Assembly (NCBI GenBank): GCA_016933985.1
Contig: JAFGTU010000066.1
Location: 1-25,495, forward strand
From: Sedimentisphaerales bacterium
Lineage (GTDB): Bacteria; Planctomycetota; Phycisphaerae; Sedimentisphaerales; Anaerobacaceae
Length of the DNA: 25,495 nt
Direction: 5' to 3'
Notes under the pieces: generated by a model
The model's database searches: none
Seen by the model: only the letters and a program-made list of their open reading frames with translations
Told to the model about the DNA's origin: nothing
Position numbers and translations under genes: made by a program
Shown here: positions 1-7,581 of the stretch, piece by piece
Layout of the letters: each line of letters begins with the position of its first letter
Numbering within the stretch: position 1 is the first letter of the stretch

Positions 1-1
1 T

Positions 2-742
2 CCCTTCCCAAAAGGCGGCGACCCTACCCGATTCACAGGCGTCCGCGAACAGGTCCTCGAATTGCGAAATAATACCCCTTACGCAATATCCACCGGCATT
101 GGCGGAGTTGTCTATGAAATCTGCTGGTACATGCGAGGCCTCGAGCGATGGTTCATCGACATGATAGAGAACCCGGCATTTTGCGAGGCCCTCCTCGATC
201 AAACTCTCAAATTCTGGCTCGACTACTTCACCGCCTTCTTGGCCGAGATTGGCGACATCATCGACGTCGTGATGATAGGCGACGACCTCGCCGGCCAGGC
301 AGGACTGCTGTTCAGCCCCGATTTCTATCGAAAGATAGTAAAGCCAAGACAGAAAGAACTCGTCCAGCACATAAAATCCCTCACCTCCGCAAAAATCTGG
401 TACCATACATGCGGCTCCGTCGCCTCCTTGATACCGGACCTGCTCGACAACGGAATCGACATCCTAAACCCCGTACAGATCAGCGCCGAGAATATGGACC
501 CGCGGGAACTAAAAGCTAAATTCGGCAACAAGCTCGCATTCTGGGGCGGCGCAATCGACACCCAGCACATCCTGCCGACCGCGTCTCCCGAGGAGGTGCG
601 GGAGCACGTCCGAAGAAACATCGAAGCACTCAAACCGGGCGGCGGATACGTATTCAACAATGTCCACAACATCCAGCTCGGCGTCCCGCCTGAAAATATC
701 GTCGCCCTTTTCGACGCCGCCTACGAATACGGATTCTATTGA
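2..742 (+). CDS. Uroporphyrinogen-decarboxylase-like (corrinoid/methyltransferase-type) protein, 5'-truncated
   Basis: The reading frame is open to the left edge, so the N-terminus lies outside the window. A TTG at 62 could start translation, but good family-like sequence (PFPKGGDPTRFTG) precedes it. The 246 visible codons resemble the UroD/MtaA/CmuA superfamily of (beta-alpha)8 barrels. Visible landmarks are a DVVMIGDDLAGQ segment, WYHTCGS (an H-x-C pair like the zinc site of the methyltransferase branch), DILNPVQISAENMDP, FWGGAIDTQHILP and GGGYVFNNVHNIQLGVPPEN. The H-x-C pair and the IDTQ segment fit corrinoid- or methyl-group-handling relatives better than the haem enzyme HemE. Substrate is unknown. 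Such genes are often amplified in anaerobic Planctomycetota and Lentisphaerota. The next gene on the same strand starts 42 bp downstream. Confidence 0.8.
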   Translation, partial: PFPKGGDPTRFTGVREQVLELRNNTPYAISTGIGGVVYEICWYMRGLERWFIDMIENPAFCEALLDQTLKFWLDYFTAFLAEIGDIIDVVMIGDDLAGQAGLLFSPDFYRKIVKPRQKELVQHIKSLTSAKIWYHTCGSVASLIPDLLDNGIDILNPVQISAENMDPRELKAKFGNKLAFWGGAIDTQHILPTASPEEVREHVRRNIEALKPGGGYVFNNVHNIQLGVPPENIVALFDAAYEYGFY

Positions 743-784
743 CACCGGCTTGAACATTACTTGCACCAACGGCGTAATCTCATC

Positions 785-1675
785 ATGCGTAAATCCGAAG
801 AGCAATCCACCAAACGCAAAGAACTCGCTGATCAGGGCATCTACCTGAAGGGCCTCGCCCTCGGCTCCCTCGGCTTCTGTACCCGCTCCGCGGTGGATGT
901 CAACGGAGGCGGGGCTGAGTGGCTCGAAGTCGTCGAGATGGACCTGAACCTCACAAAACGCCATCACCGGCTGCACGGAACACGCATCATCCACGTAAGC
1001 GACCTCCATCTGAGCAGAACCGTCAAAGCGGACTATCTCACCCGATGCATCGAGCGTATCAACCTTCTTGAAGCAGATATTGTCCTGCTCACCGGCGACT
1101 ATATCACCTACGACATTCTCGGTAAGTACAGGAAAAAGGTCGCCGGACTGCTCGGCGGAATCAAAAGCCGGTTCGGCGCGTTCGCCTGCCTCGGAAATCA
1201 CGACTACGGCGTGAAAGTAATGATGCCTCGAAAGCGAAATTACATGCTCCTCGAATTCATTTCCGACCTGAAGGGAAACGGAATTAACGTCCTGAGAAAT
1301 GAGTCCGCCTTGCTCGACATTCACGGCGAAAAGCTCCGCCTTGTCGGTCTCGGCGACCTCAAGGCCGGAGATTTCCATCCACAGAAAGCTTTTGCCGACG
1401 CATCCAACGGCGATGTAACCGTCGCACTCATTCACAATCCCAAGGGTGCCGAGTATCTCGACGAATTCGACGTCGATGCCGTCTTCAGCGGCCACACACA
1501 CGGCAAAATCTCAAGATTCCCCCACACGCACCTGCTGAACATTAAAAAGAGAAAATTCCACGCCGGAATGTACAAGGTCAACGACACGGTGCTATATGTC
1601 AATAGAGGACTTGGAAGGGTGGGGAGAATGAGGTTCTACGCAAGACCGGAAATAACCATCCTCACCCTTCGCTGA
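785..1675 (+). CDS. Calcineurin-like metallophosphoesterase (YkuE/YaeI-like)
   Basis: A 296-aa protein with the complete dinuclear-metal phosphoesterase signature in order: HVSDLHLS (D-x-H), LLTGDYI (GD), LGNHDYG (GNHD), LIHNP (H) and FSGHTHGK (GHTH). Known members hydrolyse phosphomonoesters or phosphodiesters; the YkuE/YaeI branch includes cell-envelope-associated enzymes and lipid-type pyrophosphatases such as LpxG. The frame also offers a TTG at 761, but the ATG at 785 is preferred. No clear Shine-Dalgarno sequence is visible for either. No signal peptide or membrane segment is seen. The gene sits 42 bp after the UroD-like gene and converges on dnaA with 36 bp between stops. Substrate cannot be read from the sequence. 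Confidence 0.82.
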   Translation: MRKSEEQSTKRKELADQGIYLKGLALGSLGFCTRSAVDVNGGGAEWLEVVEMDLNLTKRHHRLHGTRIIHVSDLHLSRTVKADYLTRCIERINLLEADIVLLTGDYITYDILGKYRKKVAGLLGGIKSRFGAFACLGNHDYGVKVMMPRKRNYMLLEFISDLKGNGINVLRNESALLDIHGEKLRLVGLGDLKAGDFHPQKAFADASNGDVTVALIHNPKGAEYLDEFDVDAVFSGHTHGKISRFPHTHLLNIKKRKFHAGMYKVNDTVLYVNRGLGRVGRMRFYARPEITILTLR

Positions 1676-1711
1676 CTCAACCTGCATCTGCCTGACCCGC
1701 GTATCCGAGAA

Positions 1712-3187
1712 TCAAATGCCGGCTTCGAGATCGGCAAGAATGGTCTTGGCCTTGGCGATCTTGTTGCCCGTGGGGCCCTGCCAGTTGAGTTCTGCATTTC
1801 GCTTGAGCAGGTCCTCGATTTTTCTGCACGCCAGCAGCACCGTAGCGTGGTTCTTGCCCCCCATGAATCTGCCGACCTCGCACGACGACATCTTCGTATG
1901 CTTTCGCGTCAAATACATGCTGAAATGCCGCGCCAGAGCGACAGTCCTGCCTTTTTTCGATGAGTGAATATTGGCGGGCGTCAGTCCGAAATAGGTGGCT
2001 ACGGACGATTCAATGTCTGATATGTGTACGATAGGGTCCGTCCTGGCCAGATGTTCCGCCAGGACGGCTTTCGCCATTGCCAGGCTCACCTTCTGGTTCT
2101 GCAGAGAAGCGAACGCAACCAGCTTGATTAGTGCGCCTTCGAGCTCGCGAACGTTGGTCCGAAGGCTCTCGGCAATGTACCTTATTACGCTTTCCGGCAC
2201 GTGGTCCGCGGGGCTGTTATCACACTTTCGACCGAAGGATTTCCCCGTCATCGTTTCGGCATAGCGTCGGCAGATTTCGCAGCGGGTATTCAAATCCGGA
2301 GTATCGATCTTAACGACCATTCCAGATACGAAACGGTTGACCAGCTTCTCCGAAAGCTGGCCTATCATCTTGGGATGAGCATCTGAGGCCAGAACAACCT
2401 GCTTGCCCGCAAGGCTGATTGTATTGAACGTATGGAGAAACTCCTCCTGCATCGAAGGCTTGCTCGCGAGGAAATGGATATCATCGATGGCCAGCAGGTC
2501 CGTCTTTCGCAATCGGTTTCGGAAGCTATCGAGTTTCTTCAGTTTCAGCGCGAGGATGAATTGATTGGCGAACTCCTCGGCCGAGAGATACAGCCAATTG
2601 GTTTGCGGGCGCTTTACGGATATTGCATTGCAGATTCCCTGCAGCAGATGCGTCTTTCCAACGCCGTATCCCCCGTGAACAAAAAGAGGGTTAAAGGGGC
2701 TTTTCTCTTCTTCAACGATGACCCTTGCCGCGTTATACGCCAATTCGTTCGATGAGCCTACAACGAAAGTATCCATGCTGAGCTTGAGCCGTTTGCCGGA
2801 AGCCTTCTGCGCCCCGTGCGTCCCGTCCCTCTGTGACGTCGAGCGATTACAGGACTTTTCGACCAGTTGGGCCTGGCCGTCCAATTGCGTTCTTCGCTGA
2901 TGGCCGCAAAGCTCCGGATCGATGGCAATACTGATTGTTGCATCGGCCCCGGTGACCTGGCGGACCGCATCCGCCAGCTCCTTGAGGAAATGGCTCTCGA
3001 TCCAGCCCCCGATGAAAAGGTTTGGCACGCCGACTTTCAGATAGCCGGCGACAAGCGTGAACTTCGTCGAGTTCTTGAACCAGATTCGATACTTCTGCGA
3101 CCCTATCTTTTCGGCCAGAGTTTCGCCCAGAGCGCCGACCTGCGACTCCGTTATGCGGGCGGCCTCATCCGTGATTGTGCCCTGCAT
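1712..3187 (-). CDS. dnaA: Chromosomal replication initiator protein DnaA
   Basis: A 491-aa protein with the four DnaA domains. Domain I is about residues 15-90, with a short low-complexity domain II to about 130. Domain III is the AAA+ ATPase: FVVGSSNELAYNAA at 141-154, Walker A GGYGVGKTH at 172-180, Walker B LLAIDDIHF at 231-239, sensor 1 ASDAHPK at 267-273, and the arginine-finger region NRF at 284-286. Domain IV is the helix-turn-helix with the signature GGKNHATVLLACRKI at 443-457. The ATG has a strong ribosome site (GAGGAG, about 6 nt upstream). The usual DNA-contacting GGRDHTTV reads GGKNHATV here, and a roughly ten-residue insertion follows residue 313. The gene is preceded by a DnaA-box cluster (3313-3423), so autoregulation and an adjacent origin are both plausible. 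Confidence 0.98.
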   Translation of the reverse strand: MQGTITDEAARITESQVGALGETLAEKIGSQKYRIWFKNSTKFTLVAGYLKVGVPNLFIGGWIESHFLKELADAVRQVTGADATISIAIDPELCGHQRRTQLDGQAQLVEKSCNRSTSQRDGTHGAQKASGKRLKLSMDTFVVGSSNELAYNAARVIVEEEKSPFNPLFVHGGYGVGKTHLLQGICNAISVKRPQTNWLYLSAEEFANQFILALKLKKLDSFRNRLRKTDLLAIDDIHFLASKPSMQEEFLHTFNTISLAGKQVVLASDAHPKMIGQLSEKLVNRFVSGMVVKIDTPDLNTRCEICRRYAETMTGKSFGRKCDNSPADHVPESVIRYIAESLRTNVRELEGALIKLVAFASLQNQKVSLAMAKAVLAEHLARTDPIVHISDIESSVATYFGLTPANIHSSKKGRTVALARHFSMYLTRKHTKMSSCEVGRFMGGKNHATVLLACRKIEDLLKRNAELNWQGPTGNKIAKAKTILADLEAGI

Positions 3188-3202
3188 TGCTATTCTCCTC
3201 TA

Positions 3203-3237
3203 TTTTGAGTTTTGAGTTTTAAGTTTTGAGCTTTCAG
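3203..3237. repeat. Tandem 7-bp AT-rich repeats in the dnaA leader
   Basis: Five consecutive heptamers read on the plus strand TTTTGAG, TTTTGAG, TTTTAAG, TTTTGAG, CTTTCAG, followed by TTTTTTG. They begin 15 bp upstream of the dnaA start codon, next to its ribosome site. They lie between the dnaA gene and the DnaA boxes at 3313-3423, where a DNA-unwinding element would be expected. An alternative is a dispersed heptameric short tandem repeat like those of cyanobacteria, which happens to sit in the untranslated leader. Confidence 0.75.
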
Positions 3238-3263
3238 TTTTTTGTTTCACGCCTGTTAGAATG

Positions 3264-3293
3264 CTATTATTGCCCGATGGCAATGCAAATCAA
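3264..3293 (-). promoter_or_regulatory. Candidate dnaA promoter
   Basis: On the minus strand a TTGATT -35-like hexamer (3288-3293) is followed after 18 bp by TAATAG (3264-3269), or after 16 bp by AATAAT. Transcription would start near 3257, giving a leader of about 70 nt that contains the heptamer repeats. The match is modest and rests on sequence alone. Confidence 0.3.
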
Positions 3294-3312
3294 TTGTCTT
3301 TTGCGGTATTTC

Positions 3313-3423
3313 TTTTCCACACAAGACAGGTCCCTGTGGGTATTAGCTTTACGTGTGAAAAAAAAATTGTTTTTCACACGTTATGCACAGCACAAAATCG
3401 ATTTGTGGAAAAGCTGTGGATTA
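3313..3423. other. oriC: DnaA-box cluster: candidate replication origin (oriC) or dnaA autoregulatory region
   Basis: Five nonamers match the DnaA-box consensus TTWTNCACA exactly: 3313-3321 (+, TTTTCCACA), 3354-3362 (-, TTTTTCACA), 3370-3378 (+, TTTTTCACA), 3381-3389 (+, TTATGCACA) and 3404-3412 (-, TTTTCCACA). A sixth at 3415-3423 (-, TAATCCACA) has one mismatch. Two neighbouring pairs are 11 bp apart, one helical turn. The boxes at 3354 and 3370 lie inside a perfect 12-bp inverted repeat (3351-3362 and 3370-3381, 7-bp loop). The cluster fills most of the 319-bp gene-free gap between rsmB and dnaA (3188-3506), with AT-rich heptamers on the dnaA side. Nearby yidC-mnmE are classical origin neighbours. 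Pure autoregulation of dnaA is the main alternative. Confidence 0.6.
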
Positions 3424-3506
3424 GGTTTCGTCCATTTGATTCGGCGAACGAGTGATAAGACGCGGCGCACCTATACTGAAAACACGGATTCAACTGCACG
3501 AAGGGC

Positions 3507-4979
3507 CTACCCACGCGTGATGATTGCGACGTAGCCGCCGTCGTGGTCGAATTCATCGAAGCTTTTTTCACAAGAGGGGCTTTGGATGCAAGTCCCTGCT
3601 GTCGGGAGAATCAATTCCTCAAGTTCGAGTCTCAAGCCATCGTTCCGCCGTAGGAATTCTCGAATCACTTCACTGTTTTCCATTCTCAGGATGCTGCACG
3701 TGCTGTAGCAAATCTTGCCGTTGGGCTTGAGCATCGAGGCGGCTGTCCCCAGTAATCGACTCTGCGTCGCGGCGAAGTGCTCTATTACGGCGGGCTTGAG
3801 GCGATAGCGGGCTTCGACACGTTTGGCGAGCACGCCAGTGTTTGAGCAGGGCACGTCCAGCAGAACGGAGTCAAAAGGGGCTAATGCGGCTAATCGGACA
3901 TCGATATCTTCATAGCCAACGATTTCTATGCTGGCTATGCCGAGCCGGGTCGCGTTTTCTTCAATTCTCCTCAGACGGTCACGATTGACGTCGGTGGCGA
4001 CAATGTGGGCCGAGTCGCCGGTGAGTTCCGCCAATTGGGTAGTCTTTACGCCAGGCGCCGCGCACAAATCGAGTACCTTCCACCCCGGCTGAGGATCGAA
4101 CATCATTACAGCGCGTGAGGCTGCAAGGTCCTGGACGCTAAAGAGACCGTCGGCAAAACCGGGAAGCTGCGTTATGGCTGATGCCGATTTGAGTCTTATC
4201 ATGCTTAATGCCTGATTCCCGGCATTCGATGCTCGATTCTCGATGCTCGGTCGTTGCGAAAGGTGGGCAGGGACTATTTCAAAGTCGATATCCCCCTGTT
4301 GCAGTTTCTTTGCTAATTCCTGCGCGGTCGTTTTCAGCCGATTAGGTCTGAGATAGACGCTTGGCCTGCGGTTGGATGCAAAGCAGATATTGCACGCTAT
4401 TTCAAAGCCGAATTCTTCGAGCCAATCGGCGATGAGCCATATCGGCAGCGAGAACGCAGTGCTTAAATAATCCGCCGGGCTCGATTCCGGGGCGGGCATG
4501 AATGAAGTATTGAACACGCACCCCGTCGATGGCGTCTGGGGAAGCGCGGCCTTGATGTCGGCGTCCGCAAGAGCGATTTGGCGATTGGCTATTCGCCTTG
4601 TTATATTGCGCAGGACTGCGTTGACGAAGCCGGCCTGTTTCTCTCCGGCCCGCGCCTTGGCATTCTCGACGGCTTCGTTGACGATTGAGTAGTCCGCGGT
4701 CTGCGGTCTGTAGATCAACTCATAAACAGCTATGCGAATGATATTGAGCAGCTCCGCCGATATCCTTTCCGCAGGACGCGATGAGAATGCCGTGATGACT
4801 GTGTCGATCGCCCCGCAGTTTCTTATTGTGCCGAAGACAAGATCGGTTGCACGCTGTCGCTCCGTGGTCTGGTCAAGAAGGCTGTCCAGGATTGGGCCGG
4901 CGTAGTCCCGTTCCGGGTCGGTTCGGCTGAGAACCTCGAGTGCGACGCTGCGCGCGGATTTGGATAGTTCGCGGCCCAT
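3507..4979 (-). CDS. rsmB: 16S rRNA (cytosine-5)-methyltransferase RsmB
   Basis: A 490-aa protein with a NusB-like RNA-binding domain (about residues 5-135) followed by a SAM-dependent RNA m5C methyltransferase domain. It is expected to methylate C967 of 16S rRNA (E. coli numbering). Visible motifs are the SAM loop VLDLCAAPGVKTTQLAE at 302-318, LLDVPCSNTG at 373-382 with motif-IV Cys378, and YSTCSI at 425-430 with the nucleophile-position Cys428. The C-terminus ends in the usual GG-rich strand (HDGGYVAIITR). Residues 244-260 lie in the linker before LPGFADGLFSVQD and are encoded by a degenerate heptamer repeat (4201-4249). The ATG follows the fmt stop by 3 bp, so the genes are translationally coupled, as fmt and rsmB (often with def) are in many bacteria. 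Confidence 0.96.
   Translation of the reverse strand: MGRELSKSARSVALEVLSRTDPERDYAGPILDSLLDQTTERQRATDLVFGTIRNCGAIDTVITAFSSRPAERISAELLNIIRIAVYELIYRPQTADYSIVNEAVENAKARAGEKQAGFVNAVLRNITRRIANRQIALADADIKAALPQTPSTGCVFNTSFMPAPESSPADYLSTAFSLPIWLIADWLEEFGFEIACNICFASNRRPSVYLRPNRLKTTAQELAKKLQQGDIDFEIVPAHLSQRPSIENRASNAGNQALSMIRLKSASAITQLPGFADGLFSVQDLAASRAVMMFDPQPGWKVLDLCAAPGVKTTQLAELTGDSAHIVATDVNRDRLRRIEENATRLGIASIEIVGYEDIDVRLAALAPFDSVLLDVPCSNTGVLAKRVEARYRLKPAVIEHFAATQSRLLGTAASMLKPNGKICYSTCSILRMENSEVIREFLRRNDGLRLELEELILPTAGTCIQSPSCEKSFDEFDHDGGYVAIITRG
4201..4249. repeat. Seven degenerate heptamers inside the rsmB reading frame
   Basis: The plus strand divides into seven 7-bp units: ATGCTTA, ATGCCTG, ATTCCCG, GCATTCG, ATGCTCG, ATTCTCG, ATGCTCG, roughly ATKCYCG. 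They encode about residues 244-260 of RsmB on the minus strand, in a linker that is shorter in E. coli RsmB as I recall it. Seven is not a multiple of three, so the open frame depends on the total insert length. Confidence 0.7.
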
Positions 4980-4982
4980 GTT

Positions 4983-5936
4983 CTACTCATCGATCCGGAC
5001 AAAGACATCGCCTGATTTTGTCTGTCGCCCGTTGACAAAGGCCCTGAAATTCATCAGAGGCGAGCCTGCCGGCTTGATCCTTGTGATTCTCAGGGCATTC
5101 GCGCCGCAGATTACCTCCAGGTTTTCGTCGAGCGTTCCGGGCGCCAGGCCTGCGGTATTCTGCGTCTGCATTTCCTGGGCCATTGCGATGATAACTCGCT
5201 CGGATTTGCCGGTTCGCCTGGAGATGTAGGTTGCCGATGCGCCGGGCCAGGGCCAGAAGCCGCGTATCTTCCGTGCGATGGTCTGGGCGGACTCGGCGAA
5301 GTTGAGGCAGCCGTCCGATTTCTTCAGCTTTGGCGCCAAGGTGGCCTTGGAATCATCCTGGTCGATATAGACGGCTGTCCCGGCGGCGATTCGGTCAAGA
5401 GTGTTGACTATCAACGGAGCGGCTGCTTTGGCAAGCTTGTCGTGCAATTCGCCTGCCGTATCGTCCGGCTCGATATCAACCTGCGATTGTGCGAGTATTT
5501 GCCCCGCATCCATTTTCTCGGCCAGCGTGATAATGCTGATGCCGGTCTGCGTCTCCCCGTTGATTATCGCCCAGTTTATCGGCGCCGCGCCGCGATACTT
5601 CGGTAGCAAAGAGGCGTGAACGTTTATGGCGCCTTTGGACGCCGACTTTATCAAAGCCGGGCCGATCTTCTGGCCGAACGCTATGACTACAATCACATCC
5701 GGCCCGCACCGTGCTATTCGCTCGATAACTTGCGGGGCATTGGCATTATCCGTCTCGATGAAGGCAGCCGAATTTGCGCCCGCCCATTCCGCTACCGGCG
5801 TCGGCTTTGGCCTTCTCCCTCTGCCGGCCGGGTGCGCTGGCTGAGTGACGACAAACCGCAGGCTATGATTTGAGCCGACCAGGGCATCCAGACACGCAAG
5901 ACCGAATTGACCGCTGCCGAGATATACTATCTTCAT
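4983..5936 (-). CDS. fmt: Methionyl-tRNA formyltransferase
   Basis: A 317-aa enzyme that formylates initiator Met-tRNA using 10-formyl-tetrahydrofolate. Landmarks are the N-terminal MKIVYLGSGQFG strand-loop, GRGRRPKPTPVAEWA, the core NVHASLLPKYRGAAPI (catalytic Asn-His and the SLLP loop), GISIITLAEKMDAGQIL with the catalytic-position Asp, and a C-terminal OB-like anticodon-arm domain starting around KKSDGCLNFAESA. The open frame extends to a GTG at 5963, but family members begin at the MKIV strand, so the ATG at 5936 was chosen. The usual GTPEFA loop reads GSGQFG. The gene lies between def (54 bp upstream) and rsmB (3 bp downstream) in an lptB-def-fmt-rsmB run. Def removes the formyl group that Fmt adds. 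Confidence 0.96.
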   Translation of the reverse strand: MKIVYLGSGQFGLACLDALVGSNHSLRFVVTQPAHPAGRGRRPKPTPVAEWAGANSAAFIETDNANAPQVIERIARCGPDVIVVIAFGQKIGPALIKSASKGAINVHASLLPKYRGAAPINWAIINGETQTGISIITLAEKMDAGQILAQSQVDIEPDDTAGELHDKLAKAAAPLIVNTLDRIAAGTAVYIDQDDSKATLAPKLKKSDGCLNFAESAQTIARKIRGFWPWPGASATYISRRTGKSERVIIAMAQEMQTQNTAGLAPGTLDENLEVICGANALRITRIKPAGSPLMNFRAFVNGRQTKSGDVFVRIDE

Positions 5937-5990
5937 CTTTTGCCCCAGGAAACGAAAAGGCACACAAGCCGCCGGCAGAAAACATCAATC

Positions 5991-6503
5991 TTACTGCTGC
6001 CCCTCTACAAGCTTCTTCAACTGCCTTCGATGTGCGATCCTTGCCACTTGGCCCATACGATTGACGATGGTAATTCCTTCGATATGGTCATACTCGTGCT
6101 GAAGGGCCCTTGAGTAGAGGCCCTCGGCCTGCTCGGTGAACTCGTTGCCGTCGAGGTCCCTGGCGGTCACTTCGCATCTCTTGTATCGTGGAATCTTCGT
6201 ATATATCCCCGGAACCGAGAGGCATCCCTCTTCTATCGTGTCGAGCTCGCCGATCGGTGTCACTGTCGGATTCACATAGACCCGGACGTTTTCCGACGTC
6301 CCGTCGAGTGAGATGATAAACAGCCTGAGCGATACGCCAACCTGCGGCGCCGCCAGCCCGACGCCCTTGTTCTTCAGCATGATTTCCGTCATCTTCTCGA
6401 CGAATCGCCGGATATTCTCGTTGATCTTTTCCACAGGCTCGGCACGCTTGCCCAAAACCCCCGCCGGGTAATGCGTGATTCGACATTTGTCAACATCAAC
6501 CAT
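5991..6503 (-). CDS. def: Peptide deformylase
   Basis: A 170-aa metalloprotease that removes the N-formyl group from nascent proteins at the ribosome exit. All three family motifs are intact: GVGLAAPQVG (motif 1), EEGCLSVPG (motif 2, metal-ligand Cys) and LQHEYDHIEG (motif 3, HExxH metal and catalytic site). A GTG at 6515 lengthens the frame by four residues. The ATG at 6503 is preferred, though neither start has a strong ribosome site. The short YTKIPRYKRCEVTARDLDG stretch resembles type I deformylases. The gene lies 42 bp after lptB and 54 bp before fmt on the same strand. Confidence 0.96.
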   Translation of the reverse strand: MVDVDKCRITHYPAGVLGKRAEPVEKINENIRRFVEKMTEIMLKNKGVGLAAPQVGVSLRLFIISLDGTSENVRVYVNPTVTPIGELDTIEEGCLSVPGIYTKIPRYKRCEVTARDLDGNEFTEQAEGLYSRALQHEYDHIEGITIVNRMGQVARIAHRRQLKKLVEGQQ

Positions 6504-6545
6504 CTTTCTGCCCACATCTTGTCCGGGATTTGATCGCAGCGACAG

Positions 6546-7292
6546 CTACTCGTCGAATTCGTCGCCGGCGAAAGTATTTCCAAGATACGACTTTCTGACC
6601 ACGTCGTTGCGGATAATCTCCGCTGGCGTGCCGGTCCCTATCACCTGCCCGTGGTCGATGATATAAGCCTTATCCACGACTTCGAGCGTCCTTTCGACGT
6701 TATGGTCGGTAATCAGCAGGCTCACGCCCGCGCCGACAAGCTGCCGGATTTGGTGCTGCAGGTCCTCTACCGCTATAGGATCCACACCGCTGAACGGCTC
6801 ATCCAAGAGGATCAACGATGGATCGGTCACCATAGCGCGGGCGATTTCCAGCTTTCTTCGCTCCCCGCCCGACAGAAATCGGCCTTGGCTCTCCGCAACC
6901 TCCGTCAGGGCGAATCGCCTGATGAGCATCGCAGCCCTCTGGTCCCGCTCGCCCCGGGTTATGGACATCGTCTCCAGAATCGCACGAAGGTTGTCGCGGA
7001 CGGATAATCGCTGGAAGATGCTCGGCTCCTGGGAAAGATACCCGATCCCGAGGCGGGCGCGGCGGTACATCGGCAGCTTCGTAATCTCGCGGCCCTCGAA
7101 GATTACCGAACCGGCGTTAGGTGTAATCATGCCCATAATCATCCTGAAGGCAGTGGTCTTGCCGGCCCCGTTTCGCCCTAAAAGCCCCACTATGCTTCTC
7201 TGGCCGATCGAGATTGATACGTCGTTGACAACGGTTCTGCCGGAGTATTTCTTGACCAGCCCGCGGGTTTCAAGAAGAGTCATATCTGTCAT
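6546..7292 (-). CDS. lptB: LPS export ABC transporter ATP-binding protein LptB
   Basis: A 248-aa ABC ATPase that powers extraction of lipopolysaccharide from the inner membrane by LptFG. Visible are Walker A GRNGAGKTT, the Q-loop in GYLSQEPSIFQRLSVRDNL, the signature LSGGERRKLEIARAM, Walker B LILLDEPFSGVDP, and the LptB-type H-loop segment ITDHNVERTLEVVDKAYII. The LSGGERR signature and ITDHNV loop separate it from branched-chain amino-acid ATPases. The frame is open to 7448, but a TATAAT promoter lies at 7377-7404, inside that extension, and homology begins at LLETRGLVKKYSG, so the ATG at 7292 was taken. A second ATG at 7283 is possible. LptA, LptC and LptFG are not in the window. Confidence 0.93.
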   Translation of the reverse strand: MTDMTLLETRGLVKKYSGRTVVNDVSISIGQRSIVGLLGRNGAGKTTAFRMIMGMITPNAGSVIFEGREITKLPMYRRARLGIGYLSQEPSIFQRLSVRDNLRAILETMSITRGERDQRAAMLIRRFALTEVAESQGRFLSGGERRKLEIARAMVTDPSLILLDEPFSGVDPIAVEDLQHQIRQLVGAGVSLLITDHNVERTLEVVDKAYIIDHGQVIGTGTPAEIIRNDVVRKSYLGNTFAGDEFDE

Positions 7293-7376
7293 TTTTAAGC
7301 ACCGTACCGCACCAACGCGATAGTTCTGAGCAAAAGAACGCCTTCCGGCGTCACATACCTTTATCTGCCGGGTAGT

Positions 7377-7404
7377 ATTATAACGGCAACTGCGTATAAA
7401 GCAA
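7377..7404 (-). promoter_or_regulatory. Sigma70-type promoter for lptB-def-fmt-rsmB
   Basis: On the minus strand TTGCTT (-35, 7399-7404), 16 bp, then a perfect TATAAT (-10, 7377-7382). Transcription would begin near 7370 with a leader of about 78 nt to the lptB ATG. It lies in the 289-bp divergent gap 7293-7581. No equally good promoter was seen for the plus-strand operon starting at 7582. Confidence 0.5.
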
Positions 7405-7581
7405 CCGCCCTTTTTGGGGGCTGTCATTCGAATAATGGATAAGTGCATTCGGCCTTTCCGACGACCGAGACACCCTTTTATTTGTGAAACGATAAATATT
7501 CTGGCGTTTCTGCGATGATTCTGCTATTTAATTATGCTCGGTGCAAGAAAAAGAGTTGTTTGACTATATTGTCGGAAGCCT

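Noticed and set aside
509..1501. 330-codon minus-strand open frame
   Set aside because: Antisense to the UroD-like gene and the phosphoesterase, both with clear family motifs; acidic, low-information translation.
3226..3534. 102-codon plus-strand open frame across the dnaA-rsmB gap
   Set aside because: It runs through the DnaA boxes into sequence antisense to rsmB, has no ribosome site, and its composition follows the AT-rich repeats.
7293..7581. rpmH or rnpA upstream of yidC
   Set aside because: No short basic reading frame resembling ribosomal protein L34 or the RNase P protein is present in the gap.
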